A stretch of DNA of 64,000 bases from Xenorhabdus koppenhoeferi (GTDB lineage Bacteria; Pseudomonadota; Gammaproteobacteria; Enterobacterales; Enterobacteriaceae): positions 37,770 to 101,769 of the forward strand of contig NZ_FPBJ01000008.1 of assembly GCF_900116635.1 (NCBI RefSeq), given 5' to 3'. The translations under genes were made by a program, and so were the position numbers. Below the pieces are notes generated by a model. The model saw nothing but the letters and a program-made list of their open reading frames with translations. It had not been told where the DNA came from and ran no database searches. Numbering within the stretch: position 1 is the first letter of the stretch; every line of letters begins with the position of its first letter. Of the stretch, positions 19,891 to 30,971 are shown in pieces.

Positions 19891-21316
19891 ATTTTTAAAA
19901 AATCATTTTTCTCTGAGAACGCGGTTCCTGATGGCAACGGCGGCTATTATCCTTGCCTTGACCCTATCATATGGAATTGTCGCGATTGCTGGGTATTTAG
20001 TCAGTTTTGATAAAACTAACTATTCTATACTCCGTAGCCAAAGTGATTTATTTTTTATGCTTTCTAAGTGGGATAATAATAAACTGGAAGTTATTATTCC
20101 AAAAAAAATTCTCATGAAGTCCCGCTCCTTAGTACTAATTTATGATAATCAAGGAAATATTCTTTGGCGCCAAAATAATATTCCTGAATTGGAAAAAAAA
20201 CTTAATCCTAACTGGCTGAAAAGAAATGGTTTATATGAATTAGAAACCTACATCACAGAGAGAGAGGGGATTATTTATAATCAAACATCAAATCAAAATG
20301 ATACGAAAAAAATAGGCGATGATGATATGTTATTAACATATTCTGTCGCCGTAAATATTTATTCTGCAACTGAAACTCTTCCTGCAATGACTATCGTTAT
20401 TATTGATATTATTCCACAGGACGTGCAGGAGTCAGCAAAGGTTTGGAAGTGGTTTGGATATTTATTGATAGCCAATTTACTTCTGGTTATCCCATTAATT
20501 TGGCTGGCTGCTGATTGGAGCCTCAGGCCGATTAAATCGTTAATTACCCAAATAAGTTCTTTAGAAAAAGGAGAGAGGAAAAAACTTGATGAAAATCCTC
20601 CTTCAGAATTAAAAGCGCTGGTCAGAAACTTAAATGCATTATTAAACAATGAGCGCGAACGTTATGCAAAATATCATACGACACTTTCTGATTTAACACA
20701 TAGCCTAAAAACACCTTTAGCCGTGTTACAATCAACCCTGCGATCATTGCGGCCTCCTCAAAAAACAACCATTGAACAAGCTGAACCTATCATGCTTGAG
20801 CAAATTGATCGAATTTCCCAGCAAATTGGCTACTACCTGCATCGGGCCAATATGCGCAGCGATCATAATCTGCTGTTAAGGCAAATTTCTTCCGTTCCAA
20901 CCTTACTCGATAGCCTAATCAGTGCCCTGATAAAGGTATATCAACATAAGGGTATTAATGTGATGTTGGATGTATCTCCCGAAGTTACGTGGTTGGGTGA
21001 AAAAAATGATTTCTTGGAAGTCATGGGAAACGTTCTGGATAACGCTTGTAAATATTGTCTGGAGTTTGTTGAAGTCACCGCCACAATGGGAGAAAATTCT
21101 GTCACTATCATTGTCGATGATGATGGGCCGAGCGTGCCTCCAGATAAGCGCGAAATAATTTTTCAACGCGGTTTACGGGCTGATACATTGCGGTCAGGAC
21201 AAGGGCTGGGTCTGTCGATAGCGGCTGAAATTGTCGAGCAATATAATGGCAATATCAGTATTGGGGATAGCCCGTTGGGAGGCGCGCAAGTGAAAGTGGT
21301 ATTTCGAGAACAATAA
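19883..21316 (+). CDS. phoQ: Sensor histidine kinase PhoQ
   Basis: Inner-membrane sensor kinase, 477 residues (E. coli 486): TM1 about 16-40, a periplasmic PAS-like sensor about 41-188, TM2 about 192-211, HAMP, then DHp and ATPase domains. The phosphorylated histidine is His273 in [14 protein letters not shown]1 and G2 boxes are DNACKYC, DDDGPSV and [11 protein letters not shown]. The acidic patch that contacts membrane-bound divalent cations in E. coli (EDDDDAE) is reduced to DDD at about 146-148, before [10 protein letters not shown]. This could change its Mg2+ or peptide response. Confidence 0.95.
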   Translation: MFKFLKNHFSLRTRFLMATAAIILALTLSYGIVAIAGYLVSFDKTNYSILRSQSDLFFMLSKWDNNKLEVIIPKKILMKSRSLVLIYDNQGNILWRQNNIPELEKKLNPNWLKRNGLYELETYITEREGIIYNQTSNQNDTKKIGDDDMLLTYSVAVNIYSATETLPAMTIVIIDIIPQDVQESAKVWKWFGYLLIANLLLVIPLIWLAADWSLRPIKSLITQISSLEKGERKKLDENPPSELKALVRNLNALLNNERERYAKYHTTLSDLTHSLKTPLAVLQSTLRSLRPPQKTTIEQAEPIMLEQIDRISQQIGYYLHRANMRSDHNLLLRQISSVPTLLDSLISALIKVYQHKGINVMLDVSPEVTWLGEKNDFLEVMGNVLDNACKYCLEFVEVTATMGENSVTIIVDDDGPSVPPDKREIIFQRGLRADTLRSGQGLGLSIAAEIVEQYNGNISIGDSPLGGAQVKVVFREQ

Positions 21317-21398
21317 TTCAACAACATGATAATTAGATGATTGCCAGCTCAATCGCGAAATATTTTAACCAAATCTGATATCGTCATTGACTATTCGT

Positions 21399-21404
21399 TA
21401 TAAT
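21399..21404 (+). promoter_or_regulatory. Likely -10 box of roxA
   Basis: TATAAT 36 bases before the roxA ATG at 21440, in the phoQ-roxA gap. No clear -35 at the usual spacing. Confidence 0.5.
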
Positions 21405-21439
21405 AGCGCGAAATTCACTTCTCACTTCAGGATGTCACC

Positions 21440-22561
21440 ATGGATTATCAGCTAAATCTGGACTGGCAGGCGTTTTTGCAAAACCACTGGCAAAAACGAC
21501 CATTGCTGATTAAACAAGGTTTTCGTCAGTTTATTGACCCCCTATCTCCTGATGAGCTGGCGGGACTGGCAATGGAAAATGAAATTGATAGTCGTTTGGT
21601 CAGCCAGAAAAATGGGCGCTGGGAAGTTTCTCATGGGCCATTTGAAACCTACGACCATTTAGGTGCGAAAGATTGGTCATTACTCGTACAGGCCGTTGAC
21701 CATTGGCACCTTCCCTCCTCCGCACTAATGAAACCATTTCGTGTGCTGTCTGATTGGCGCATGGATGACTTGATGATCTCGTTTTCTGTACCCGGCGGTG
21801 GTGTCGGCCCTCATCTTGATCAATACGATGTCTTTATCATTCAAGGGAAAGGTCGTCGGCACTGGCGTGTAGGCGAAAAAATGCCGATGAAACAACATTG
21901 CCCACATCCTGACCTATTACAGGTTGATCCTTTCGAGGCAATCATTGATGAGGAAATGATGCCGGGCGATATCCTTTATATTCCACCGGGTTTTCCACAT
22001 GAAGGCTACGCTCTTGAAGATTCACTGAACTACTCTGTCGGATTTCGGGCCCCCAATGCCCGTGAATTATTCAGCGGGTTTGCTGATTACATTCTGGCAA
22101 ATGAGTTAGGAAGTTATCGCTACAGCGATCCCGAACTGACTTTTCGTGATAACCCGGCGTTGATTCAGGCAAATGAATTAACCACATTGCGTTCAATGAT
22201 GCGTGAATTACTGGAGCAACCAGAAACTTTACAGGATTGGTTTGGTGAATTCATTTCTCAATCTCGCCATGAGCTGGATCTTGCTCCACCTGAGCCACCT
22301 TATGAAAACGACGAAATTTATGAGTTGCTGAAACAAGGTGAAGAACTCAATCGCTTAAATGGATTGCGCGTCCTGCGCATCGGTGACCAATGTTTCGTCA
22401 ACGGAGAGTTAATGGATACTTCTCATATCCACGCTACTGATGCACTTTGTAAGCACAATAAGGTCGATGCCCAACTTCTGGGTGATGCCATCGACGATGT
22501 TCGTTTTATCAGTCTGCTTACGGCCTTAGTCAATAGCGGCTACTGGTATTTTAATGATTGA
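21440..22561 (+). CDS. roxA: Ribosomal protein uL16 arginine hydroxylase RoxA (YcfD)
   Basis: Fe(II)/2-oxoglutarate-dependent JmjC oxygenase that hydroxylates an arginine of 50S protein L16. The 373 residues equal E. coli YcfD. The metal triad is visible as His125 and Asp127 in GPHLDQYDVF and the distal histidine in PPGFPHEGYAL. The ATG at 21440 follows a weak ribosome site. It sits downstream of phoPQ as in E. coli but with its own probable promoter, and ends in a strong hairpin. Confidence 0.95.
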   Translation: MDYQLNLDWQAFLQNHWQKRPLLIKQGFRQFIDPLSPDELAGLAMENEIDSRLVSQKNGRWEVSHGPFETYDHLGAKDWSLLVQAVDHWHLPSSALMKPFRVLSDWRMDDLMISFSVPGGGVGPHLDQYDVFIIQGKGRRHWRVGEKMPMKQHCPHPDLLQVDPFEAIIDEEMMPGDILYIPPGFPHEGYALEDSLNYSVGFRAPNARELFSGFADYILANELGSYRYSDPELTFRDNPALIQANELTTLRSMMRELLEQPETLQDWFGEFISQSRHELDLAPPEPPYENDEIYELLKQGEELNRLNGLRVLRIGDQCFVNGELMDTSHIHATDALCKHNKVDAQLLGDAIDDVRFISLLTALVNSGYWYFND

Positions 22562-22605
22562 TTCGTGAGGATTCACGCGTAAAAGGCAAGGGGCAACACT
22601 GATCT

Positions 22606-22652
22606 GCACCCCAAAAGTTGGACGCTATATTTCAACTTAAGGGGTGCTTTTT
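22606..22652 (+). terminator. Strong terminator after roxA (resembles an IS150-group end)
   Basis: GCACCCC-AA-AAGTTG pairs with CAACTT-AA-GGGGTGC and is followed by five T, a textbook intrinsic terminator. The sequence CTGCACCCCAAAAGTTGGAC also resembles IS3-family (IS150-group) terminal repeats, so the terminator may derive from an element end. No transposase sequence accompanies it. Confidence 0.8.
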
Positions 22653-22687
22653 ATGGAGAAGATAAATAGAATAAATATTGCGTCAAA

Positions 22688-23518
22688 TCAGCTTTTATCT
22701 GCCTTGAATTGATGAATTAAGGACCGAACATATTCAGTCACAATTTTACTGGCGTGACCATAGTGTTTCTCATCAAATAAGCTTTCAACTTGGCTAGGTT
22801 CTAAATTCAGTTCAACCGTATGCGCTCCTGATAATTTGGCTTCATGCACGAAACCAGCTGCGGGATACACATGACCAGAAGTTCCGATAGCAATAAATAT
22901 ATCAGCCTCACTCAAAGCAGAATAAATCTGCTCCATACCCAATGGCATCTCCCCAAACCATACGACATGAGGGCGTAATTGGGACGGAAACTGGCAACAA
23001 TGGCAACGATCTTCCGTTGTTAATTCTATTCCCCATTCAATCACTTGATCAGACTGGCAACAACGAACTTTCAACAGCTCACCGTGCATATGCAAAATAC
23101 GTTGACTTCCCGCTCGTTCATGCAAATTATCAATATTCTGTGTCACTAACAGAAAATTGTCGCCAAGTATCTGTTCGAGTTCTGCCAAAGCATAATGCGC
23201 GGCATTAGGTTTGATTTCTGGTTGCTGGAGCTGTTTTCGACGCGCATTGTAAAATGCCTGAACCATATCAGGATCACGCTGGAAACCTTCCGGTGTAGCA
23301 ACATCTTCGACTCGATGTTCTTCCCACAGACCATCGGCAGAGCGGAATGTTCGAATACCTGACTCAGCAGAGATCCCCGCACCTGTCACCACCACCACAT
23401 GGGGTTTTTCTATTTTATTTGCCAATCGAATATCCCTGTAAAAATTCAGTCTATGTAATCGTTGACGCCGTAGCCGTTTAATCCGGCAGAATTTGATGTG
23501 CCGATAACGAACCCGCAT
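22688..23518 (-). CDS. cobB: NAD-dependent protein deacylase CobB (sirtuin)
   Basis: Removes acetyl and succinyl groups from lysines using NAD+. The Rossmann motif [27 protein letters not shown], catalytic histidine in [11 protein letters not shown] and the zinc cysteines (CCQS and CHCC) are all present. The arginine-rich N-terminus ([20 protein letters not shown]) matches the long E. coli form; 276 versus 279 residues. E. coli has nagK between lolE and cobB; here only 38 bases separate them, so nagK is absent at this site. Confidence 0.96.
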   Translation of the reverse strand: MRVRYRHIKFCRIKRLRRQRLHRLNFYRDIRLANKIEKPHVVVVTGAGISAESGIRTFRSADGLWEEHRVEDVATPEGFQRDPDMVQAFYNARRKQLQQPEIKPNAAHYALAELEQILGDNFLLVTQNIDNLHERAGSQRILHMHGELLKVRCCQSDQVIEWGIELTTEDRCHCCQFPSQLRPHVVWFGEMPLGMEQIYSALSEADIFIAIGTSGHVYPAAGFVHEAKLSGAHTVELNLEPSQVESLFDEKHYGHASKIVTEYVRSLIHQFKADKS

Positions 23519-23556
23519 ATGGTTGTTTCCTTAAGAGACGTTGATATTCTGGCATA

Positions 23557-24804
23557 CTATTGACCACTCAAAATACGTGCTGGATCAAGTTTACTGGCCC
23601 GATGAGCAGGATACCAACTGGCTAACAAACTTAATATCAATGCTGTTAGTAGAACATAAAAAACATCCATAGCATGTAATTCTGATGGCAGGAAATCAAT
23701 AAAATAGATATCCCCAGAGAGAAATTTATGCCCGATCAACCTTTCCACTCCTTTAATGATAGTTGTCAAATTTAATGATATGAAAATTCCGACAACAACA
23801 CCAATGATGCTACCAGTCATCCCTGTCAAAGATCCATACCATAAAAAAATCGCTCTGATATGGCCATCTTTGGCACCTAAAGTACGTAAGATAGCAATAT
23901 CACTGCTTTTATCTTTCACCGCCATAATCAACGTTGAAACAATATTAAAACAGGCAACACCAATCACCAGAATCATAGCCAAGTACATAATACTGCGCAC
24001 CATTTGAATATCATTGTACATATAGCCGTAATCTTTTATCCATGTACTAATGTACACATATTTCCCTGTGGCATTACCTGCATCCCATACACGCTGTTCT
24101 GCTGCAAAAACATCATCCGTTTTGATGGCAATACCGGTAATGGCATGACCATAGTCCAGATATTTTTGAGCATCAACGAGGGGGACCAAGGCTAAACTGT
24201 GATCCAACATACCACTCAACTGAAAAATACCGGCTACTTGTAAACGAAGGCGCTTAGGTTGTAACAGTTTGAGGCTCGGATCACTATTCGGGATCATGAC
24301 AGTCAGCCAATCACCTTGTTTTACATGCAGCGAGTGAGCCACGCCCTGCCCTAAAATTACCTCATTTTTTCCTGCACTGAATCTTTTCCATGCCCCGTCA
24401 CGCACAAACTGAGGCAGAGCACTGACAGTGGATTCTGAGTTGAGATCCACACCACGCACCTGTACAGCATGAAGTTTCTCTCCCCGTTCCATCAAGCCAG
24501 TAAACTCAATATAAGGAGAGGCCCCCACAATACCCGGAGTCTTCCTTACCCGTTCAATTGCTGGTTCCCAATCCTGAAAAGGCTGATTCACTGCATAAAT
24601 TTGTCCATGTGGCACGACAGAAAGTATCCGGTTATTCAGTTCCCGTTCAAACCCGTTCATGGCACTCAGACCGATAATCAATACCGCAACACCCAGCATA
24701 ATTCCCAGTGTTGAAATAACAGAAATCAAAGAGACCATGCCAGAACGGCGACGACCTCTGTTGAATCGCAATGCAGTAAATAATGCAAGAGGCAGATTCG
24801 CCAT
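23557..24804 (-). CDS. lolE: Lipoprotein-releasing ABC transporter permease LolE
   Basis: Inner-membrane subunit of LolCDE that extracts outer-membrane lipoproteins and hands them to LolA. The start at 24804 ([14 protein letters not shown]) gives 415 residues (E. coli 414); its ATG shares one base with the lolD stop (TGATG). One N-terminal and three C-terminal membrane segments flank a large periplasmic domain. [20 protein letters not shown] and [16 protein letters not shown] are typical. Confidence 0.95.
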   Translation of the reverse strand: MANLPLALFTALRFNRGRRRSGMVSLISVISTLGIMLGVAVLIIGLSAMNGFERELNNRILSVVPHGQIYAVNQPFQDWEPAIERVRKTPGIVGASPYIEFTGLMERGEKLHAVQVRGVDLNSESTVSALPQFVRDGAWKRFSAGKNEVILGQGVAHSLHVKQGDWLTVMIPNSDPSLKLLQPKRLRLQVAGIFQLSGMLDHSLALVPLVDAQKYLDYGHAITGIAIKTDDVFAAEQRVWDAGNATGKYVYISTWIKDYGYMYNDIQMVRSIMYLAMILVIGVACFNIVSTLIMAVKDKSSDIAILRTLGAKDGHIRAIFLWYGSLTGMTGSIIGVVVGIFISLNLTTIIKGVERLIGHKFLSGDIYFIDFLPSELHAMDVFYVLLTALILSLLASWYPAHRASKLDPARILSGQ

Positions 24805-25508
24805 CACCTCTCCCCCGTCAGGGCTAATTCTTCCTGTAGGTACCCATCCCACATTTCTACCTGACGAGCCAGTCGGCTGGCTAATTTTAAATCATGTGTC
24901 ACAACCAGAAATGCCGTGCCATGCTGTTGATTCAATTCTTGCAAAAGCAGAAACACACTGTCTGCATTATGCTGGTCAAGATTACCTGTCGGTTCATCCG
25001 CCAATACCAATGAAGGTTCATTTACCAGTGCCCGGGCAATTGCAACACGTTGACGCTCTCCTCCTGACAGCTCAGAGGGCCTATGTTGTGCCCGCTGTTC
25101 CAAGCCAACGGCGGCCAGCATCTGCCATGCCTTTTCCTGAGCCTGTTGACGCTTTTTACCTCCAATCAGTAACGGCATAGCAACATTTTCCAAAGCATTA
25201 AAATCAGGCAATAGATGGTGAAACTGATAAATAAAACCAATTTCATTATTACGTAATTTTGCCCGGGCAGAAGAAGACATCTGATTCAGGGATTGTCCTT
25301 TAAAAATTACTTCGCCCACACTGGGTGAATCCAAACCACCAAGCAAGTGCAAAAGCGTACTTTTACCCGACCCTGAACTGCCGACTATCGCCATCATTTC
25401 TTTTTGCTGCATGGAAAAAGTGACGTTTTTCAACACTTCTGTAGAAATCTTTCCCTCCTGATATTTTTTACACAAGTGATGGCACAACAATAAGGGTTGA
25501 TTACTCAT
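24804..25508 (-). CDS. lolD: Lipoprotein-releasing ABC transporter ATPase LolD
   Basis: Cytoplasmic ATPase driving LolCDE. Walker A is [16 protein letters not shown], signature [15 protein letters not shown], Walker [13 protein letters not shown] and the H-loop VVTHDLKLA. 234 residues (E. coli 233). It overlaps lolC by eight bases and lolE by one, so lolC-lolD-lolE is a tightly coupled operon. Confidence 0.97.
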   Translation of the reverse strand: MSNQPLLLCHHLCKKYQEGKISTEVLKNVTFSMQQKEMMAIVGSSGSGKSTLLHLLGGLDSPSVGEVIFKGQSLNQMSSSARAKLRNNEIGFIYQFHHLLPDFNALENVAMPLLIGGKKRQQAQEKAWQMLAAVGLEQRAQHRPSELSGGERQRVAIARALVNEPSLVLADEPTGNLDQHNADSVFLLLQELNQQHGTAFLVVTHDLKLASRLARQVEMWDGYLQEELALTGER

Positions 25509-26703
25509 AACGTAAAGCCTCAGCAGGTTGGGTGGCAGCCGCGCGCCAAGAAGGATATAAAGTCGATAACAGGGAAATCAGCATAGTGCTGATGGCAATC
25601 ACTACCACTTGCGGAGTATCAATCGCAACAGGTAATTGGATACCCTCAGTCAGCAAACCGATCAATGGCATTAAACTATTTAATTGGCTGGAAAGGAGCA
25701 GACCTAACCCCGTTCCCAATAACGCACCAATGATGCCCGCTCCTGCACCTTGGATCATGAAAATTGCCAGTATTTGGCGACGAGTTAGCCCCTGCGTTTG
25801 CAAAATGGCAATTTCACCCTGTTTTTCCATGACCAACAAAGAAAGAGAGGTAATCATGTTAAAGGCCGCTACAGCGATAATCAGGCTAAGCAACAATCCC
25901 ATCATATTTTTCTCCATGCGAACCGCCTGAAAAAATTCCCCCTTGCGCTCGCGCCAGTCTTTCCAAACCAGCCCTTCCGGTAATTTTTGCTGACTCAGTA
26001 CATCAACCGACAGTGGTTTATTGAGATACAAGCGCCATCCCGTAATGTTACCGAGGGGATAACGTAACAATCGTGCTGCATCCTGCTGATTAACCAACAT
26101 TTCTGTGTCATCAACTTCACTATTGGCGAAAAATGTGCCCGCTACGGTGAATAATCGCTGGCTGGGAATTCTCCCCATCGGTGTCAATTGGCTCGCACTC
26201 GGCACGATAACGCGAATTTGATCACCACGTTTAACACCCAATTTTGCCGCCAGTTTTTCGCCCAGGATGACAAAATAACGTCCGGGTTGTAGTTGGCTGC
26301 GATCAACATCGACAATATATTCCGCCAGTGGCGCATATTCATTAGCCGTAATACCCAACATGACACCAACACCAACATTGCTGGGACTCTGTAACACCAC
26401 ATCTCCCTGCACAAGCGGAGTTATGTGGTTAACGCCTTTCAATCCCGAGAGTTGCTCGCTCGGGTGTTCCACCGGATTAATGGAACCTTTTTCCGATGTA
26501 ATGATAGCCTGTGGCATAAAACCTAAAATGCTACCTTCCAGTGTTCGTTCAAAGCCATTCATCACTGACAATACAGTAATCAATGCCGCCACGCCCAGCG
26601 TGATACCAATAGCCGACAGCCATGAAACAAAACGGCCAAATTTATCGACCGCCCGCCCGCGCATATAGCGCAATCCTATAAATAATGAGACAGATTGGAA
26701 CAT
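25501..26703 (-). CDS. lolC: Lipoprotein-releasing ABC transporter permease LolC
   Basis: Permease partner of LolE; its periplasmic hook recruits LolA. 400 residues (E. coli 399), beginning [17 protein letters not shown] and ending [19 protein letters not shown]. It has the MacB/FtsX-type topology of one plus three transmembrane segments. It is the first gene of lolCDE and divergent from mfd, with about 200 bases of shared upstream region. Confidence 0.95.
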   Translation of the reverse strand: MFQSVSLFIGLRYMRGRAVDKFGRFVSWLSAIGITLGVAALITVLSVMNGFERTLEGSILGFMPQAIITSEKGSINPVEHPSEQLSGLKGVNHITPLVQGDVVLQSPSNVGVGVMLGITANEYAPLAEYIVDVDRSQLQPGRYFVILGEKLAAKLGVKRGDQIRVIVPSASQLTPMGRIPSQRLFTVAGTFFANSEVDDTEMLVNQQDAARLLRYPLGNITGWRLYLNKPLSVDVLSQQKLPEGLVWKDWRERKGEFFQAVRMEKNMMGLLLSLIIAVAAFNMITSLSLLVMEKQGEIAILQTQGLTRRQILAIFMIQGAGAGIIGALLGTGLGLLLSSQLNSLMPLIGLLTEGIQLPVAIDTPQVVVIAISTMLISLLSTLYPSWRAAATQPAEALRYE

Positions 26704-26900
26704 GAAATCTGTTACGCCCCTGTTGCCAAAGCAAAGTGTTCGAGGATAATAAAGGGTAGCAATATTTTATGGAACCACCCGAATCCCGGTTCTGCGGTTT
26801 TTTTTACTTTCTCTCAACCTGCCAGCGTATTTATTGTAAAGCTACTGGGTAAAAAATGTGTTGGGAATGGACTGAATCTTAGAGAACACATCAAACGCTT

Positions 26901-29900
26901 ATGTCAGCAAAATATCGTTATCAACTTCCTGAACGTCGCGGTGATATCCGCCAATTAGGTCACTTAACGGGTGCCGCTTGTGCTGTTGAATGCGCCGAAA
27001 TCATTGAACGTCACTCAGGGCCAATAGTGCTGGTGACAAAAGATATGCAGAATGCCCTGCGATTACGCGATGAAATTCAACAATTCACCCACGCTCCAAT
27101 AAATATGATGTCAGACTGGGAGACATTGCCTTACGATAGTTTTTCGCCGCATCAAGAAATTACTTCCAACCGTTTATCCACTCTCTATCGCTTACCATCA
27201 ATGGTAAAAGGCGCGTTAATCCTGCCCGTCAATACGTTGATGCAGCGTGTCTGTCCGCATGAGTATCTTAAAAGCCATGCTCTGATCATGCACAAAGGAC
27301 AGCTTCTTTCCCGCGATAAACTGCGGACAGAACTGGAGCAGGCTGGTTACCGTAGCGTTGAACAGGTACTTGAACATGGCGAATTTGCAACACGGGGAGC
27401 CTTGTTTGATTTATTTCCAATGGGTAGCGAACATCCTTATCGCATTGATTTTTTTGACGACGAGATAGATAGTCTGCGTACCTTTGATGTAGATACACAA
27501 CGAACATTGGCAGAAGTGGAAAAAATCAGCTTATTGCCAGCCCATGAATTTCCAACCGACCAAAATGCCATTGAGCTATTTCGCAGCCAATGGCGCGAGC
27601 AGTTTGAAGTGCGTCGCGATGCTGAGCATATTTATCAACAAGTCAGTAAAAAAATACTTCCGGCGGGAATCGAATATTGGCAACCGTTATTCTTTGACCA
27701 ACCCTTGCCTTCGATCTTTAATTATATCCCTGAAAATACCCTGTTTATTACGCAGGATTTAGTCAGCGCCGCAGAACGCTTCTGGCAGGATACGGAACAA
27801 CGCTTTGACAATCGCAAAATTGATCCTATGCGCCCATTGTTGGCTCCCGAGAAAATCTGGTTACCTGTCAATAAGTTATTTTCAGAGTTGAAAAACTGGC
27901 CTCGTATTCTAGTCAGCAGCGAAACATTTCCCCAAAAAGCAGGAACGACCAATCTTGCTTATCAGGTTCTGCCTGATTTATCTATTTCGGCGCAGCAAAA
28001 AGCGCCATTGGATAAACTACGCCATTTCATGGAGCAATTTAGCGGCAAAATTGTGTTCTCGGTGGAAAGTGAAGGACGCCGTGAATCCGTGCAAGAGTTA
28101 CTGTCACGCATTAAAATCAGTCCGGTAAAGATAAGTCAGTTGATAAATGCCGATAAACCTGGCTATTTCTTAATGATTGGAGCCGCAGAACACGGTTTCG
28201 TTGATGAAGACAACAAACTCGCCCTTATCTGTGAAAGTGACATGCTTGGCGAACGTATCATTCATCGCCGTCAGGATAATCGACGTACTATCAATACCGA
28301 TACGCTCATTCGTAATCTTGCTGAACTACGGCACGGTCAACCTGTTGTTCATCTTGATCATGGTGTTGGTCGCTATCAAGGATTAACAACGCTGGAAGCA
28401 GGTGGTATTAAAGCGGAATATCTTATCCTGACTTATGCCGGAGAAGATAAACTTTATGTACCCGTCTCCTCCCTTCATCTCATCAGTCGTTACGCTGGTG
28501 GGACGGAAGAAAGTGCGCCACTGCATAAACTGGGTGGAGAAGCATGGGGTAAAGCTCGCCAAAAAGCGGCTGAGAAAGTGTGGGATGTTGCGGCGGAATT
28601 ACTGGATGTTTACGCACAGCGTGCTGTCAGGTCGGGTTTTGCTTTCACGAACGATCGTGAACAATATCAACAGTTCTGTCAAAGTTTCCCATTCGAGACG
28701 ACCCCCGATCAAGAACAAACCATCGAAGCTGTACTTGATGATATGTGCCAACCTATTGCTATGGATAGACTGGTATGTGGAGATGTCGGGTTTGGCAAAA
28801 CAGAAGTCGCAATGCGTGCTGCATTTTTATCTATTACCAATAACAAACAAGTTGCAGTGCTTGTGCCGACAACGCTATTGGCGCAACAGCATTACGATAA
28901 TTTCCGGGATCGCTTTGCCAATTGGTCGGTACATATTGAAGTGATGTCGCGTTTCCGCAGTGCAAAAGAACAGCAACAGGTCATTGACATGGCTGCTGAA
29001 GGAAAAGTAGATATCGTTATCGGCACCCATAAACTTCTGCAAAGCGACCTGCATTGGAAAGATCTTGGTTTGTTAATCATTGATGAGGAACATCGCTTCG
29101 GGGTTCGCCATAAAGAACGTATTAAAGCCATCCGTGCAGATGTTGATGTCCTGACCCTGACCGCAACCCCAATCCCTCGTACTCTCAATATGGCAATGAG
29201 TGGTATGCGTGATTTGTCGATTATTGCCACTCCCCCGGCACGTCGGCTGGCAGTAAAAACTTTTGTGCGTGAATATGACAGCCTCGTCGTACGTGAATCT
29301 ATCCTGCGGGAAATCTTGCGTGGTGGGCAGGTTTATTATCTGTATAACGATGTCGAAAATATTGAGAAAGCCAAAGCACGGCTGGAAGAATTAGTTCCCG
29401 AAGCCAGAATCGTTGTAGGTCATGGACAGATGCGTGAACGTAACCTGGAACGCGTTATGACGGATTTCCATCACCAACGTTTTAATGTGCTGGTGTGTAC
29501 TACCATTATTGAAACAGGGATCGATATTCCCAACGCCAACACGATTATTATTGAACGAGCTGACCATTTAGGACTGGCTCAGTTGCATCAGCTACGAGGG
29601 CGGGTCGGGCGTTCACACCATCAAGCCTATGCTTATTTGCTGACCCCTCCTCCAAAAGCGATGACCAAAGATGCCCAAAAACGGCTGGAAGCCATTGCAT
29701 CCCTTGAAGACTTAGGTGCCGGTTTTGCACTGGCTACTCACGATCTGGAAATCAGGGGAGCAGGTGAATTATTGGGTGAAGACCAAAGTGGACAAATGGC
29801 CAGTATCGGCTTCACCCTCTACATGGAATTACTGGAAAGTGCTGTAGACGCCCTTAAGCATGGCCGTGAGCCTTCACTTGAAGATTTAAACAATAATCAG

Positions 29901-30329
29901 ACTGATATAGAGCTGCGTATGCCGGTTCTGCTACCTGATGACTATATCCCCGATGTGAACATGCGACTGTCTTTCTATAAGCGTATTGCCAGTGCGCGGG
30001 ATAATAATCAACTGGATGAACTAAAGATAGAACTTATTGACCGATTTGGTCTACTACCCGATCCCGGGCGCCACTTGTTACAATCGGCTTCCATTCGCCT
30101 GTTAGCTCAGAAATTGGGTATCAAGCGTATTGAAGCGCATGAAAAAGGTGGTTTCATCGAATTTGGTAATAACAATAAAATCGATACTCATTACCTGATT
30201 GGATTATTACAGACACAGCCCGATGTTTACCGACTGGACGGCCCTTCTAAACTGAAATTCATTACTGAATTAACTGAACGGGCGGCTCGATTATCTTTTA
30301 TCCAGCAATTATTGGATATTTTTGAATAA
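26901..30329 (+). CDS. mfd: Transcription-repair coupling factor Mfd
   Basis: Translocase that removes stalled RNA polymerase from DNA lesions and recruits UvrA. 1142 residues (E. coli 1148). Order: UvrB-like N-terminal region (about 1-350), RNA polymerase-interacting domain with LDHGVGRYQGL (about 480-550), then a RecG-type motor with Walker A GDVGFGKTEVAMRA, LIIDEEHRFGVRHKER, TLTATPIPRTLNMAMSG and QLRGRVGRSHHQAYAYL, and the C-terminal regulatory TRCF domain. The ATG at 26901 matches the family start MS..YRY.LP. LolC is divergent; ycfT of E. coli is absent between them. Confidence 0.97.
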   Translation: MSAKYRYQLPERRGDIRQLGHLTGAACAVECAEIIERHSGPIVLVTKDMQNALRLRDEIQQFTHAPINMMSDWETLPYDSFSPHQEITSNRLSTLYRLPSMVKGALILPVNTLMQRVCPHEYLKSHALIMHKGQLLSRDKLRTELEQAGYRSVEQVLEHGEFATRGALFDLFPMGSEHPYRIDFFDDEIDSLRTFDVDTQRTLAEVEKISLLPAHEFPTDQNAIELFRSQWREQFEVRRDAEHIYQQVSKKILPAGIEYWQPLFFDQPLPSIFNYIPENTLFITQDLVSAAERFWQDTEQRFDNRKIDPMRPLLAPEKIWLPVNKLFSELKNWPRILVSSETFPQKAGTTNLAYQVLPDLSISAQQKAPLDKLRHFMEQFSGKIVFSVESEGRRESVQELLSRIKISPVKISQLINADKPGYFLMIGAAEHGFVDEDNKLALICESDMLGERIIHRRQDNRRTINTDTLIRNLAELRHGQPVVHLDHGVGRYQGLTTLEAGGIKAEYLILTYAGEDKLYVPVSSLHLISRYAGGTEESAPLHKLGGEAWGKARQKAAEKVWDVAAELLDVYAQRAVRSGFAFTNDREQYQQFCQSFPFETTPDQEQTIEAVLDDMCQPIAMDRLVCGDVGFGKTEVAMRAAFLSITNNKQVAVLVPTTLLAQQHYDNFRDRFANWSVHIEVMSRFRSAKEQQQVIDMAAEGKVDIVIGTHKLLQSDLHWKDLGLLIIDEEHRFGVRHKERIKAIRADVDVLTLTATPIPRTLNMAMSGMRDLSIIATPPARRLAVKTFVREYDSLVVRESILREILRGGQVYYLYNDVENIEKAKARLEELVPEARIVVGHGQMRERNLERVMTDFHHQRFNVLVCTTIIETGIDIPNANTIIIERADHLGLAQLHQLRGRVGRSHHQAYAYLLTPPPKAMTKDAQKRLEAIASLEDLGAGFALATHDLEIRGAGELLGEDQSGQMASIGFTLYMELLESAVDALKHGREPSLEDLNNNQTDIELRMPVLLPDDYIPDVNMRLSFYKRIASARDNNQLDELKIELIDRFGLLPDPGRHLLQSASIRLLAQKLGIKRIEAHEKGGFIEFGNNNKIDTHYLIGLLQTQPDVYRLDGPSKLKFITELTERAARLSFIQQLLDIFE

Positions 30330-30399
30330 AATCAAATATATAGTCAATGGAATTGAAGCTATGATTAAAGAAATGAAAGTTTAATTTACCCCTATGATA

Positions 30400-30435
30400 A
30401 TGCAGTTCGTGACTTTCGTCTTATGCGAACTGCAT
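30400..30435. terminator. Terminator between convergent mfd and the YcfJ/UmoD-like gene
   Basis: Perfect 10-bp stem ATGCAGTTCG / CGAACTGCAT with a 16-nt loop, followed on the plus strand by GCAAAAAACC. Confidence 0.65.
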
Positions 30436-30488
30436 GCAAAAAACCAAGGTAATCAGTACCCAAATTTTTACCTTTGAACAACGAAACA

Positions 30489-30971
30489 TTACTGGCCTAA
30501 GAGTGGTTCGATGATTAATTGACCTTTTTCATTTAAAGGAATCGTTTTCTCCGGATCATATGGCATTCTAATTTTTCCCGGTAACCCGGGCTTTTCACCA
30601 ATCAAATACCTTACATCATATCCAACAATACGCACCTGATTAAAAACAATTGGTATGCAATTTTTTAATGTTGAATGGTTCAAAGCAGGGTATTCCTTCT
30701 TTACTTTAAGGTGATCAAGAAGAGTTAATACACTATATTCATACTCAAGCAAATGATTAGCTGCAATGTTTTTAACCATAATAGGAATAGGGAATACCGT
30801 AATATGGCAATAGGATTGATGAACAGAAATCTTTGATCTGATAGGGTTTGAAGATAATACTTGTGCGACGTTAGGATATGGAGATTTCAGAAAAAACGTT
30901 GCTGCACCAATGGTGACAATAATAGTAATTATAAAACCAATTACATACTGTCTTATCTTTAGTTTAATCAC
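30489..30971 (-). CDS. YcfJ/UmoD-like envelope protein lacking the glycine zipper
   Basis: 160 residues with an N-terminal membrane anchor (about 9-27), otherwise periplasmic. The segment VAQVLSSNPIRSKISV with a following YCHITV, and the C-terminal VGYDVRYLIG, KIRMPYDP and IPLNEKGQLII, follow the layout of E. coli YcfJ and Proteus UmoD, which raises flhDC expression and swarming. The central glycine-zipper present in YcfJ is replaced here by unrelated sequence. E. coli ycfJ is also in this neighbourhood. A role in flagellar or envelope signalling is inferred from UmoD. Confidence 0.6.
   Translation of the reverse strand: MIKLKIRQYVIGFIITIIVTIGAATFFLKSPYPNVAQVLSSNPIRSKISVHQSYCHITVFPIPIMVKNIAANHLLEYEYSVLTLLDHLKVKKEYPALNHSTLKNCIPIVFNQVRIVGYDVRYLIGEKPGLPGKIRMPYDPEKTIPLNEKGQLIIEPLLGQ

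Noticed and set aside
24659..25180. 173-codon plus-strand frame across lolE-lolD
   Set aside because: Antisense to well-conserved lol genes; no coding signal of its own.
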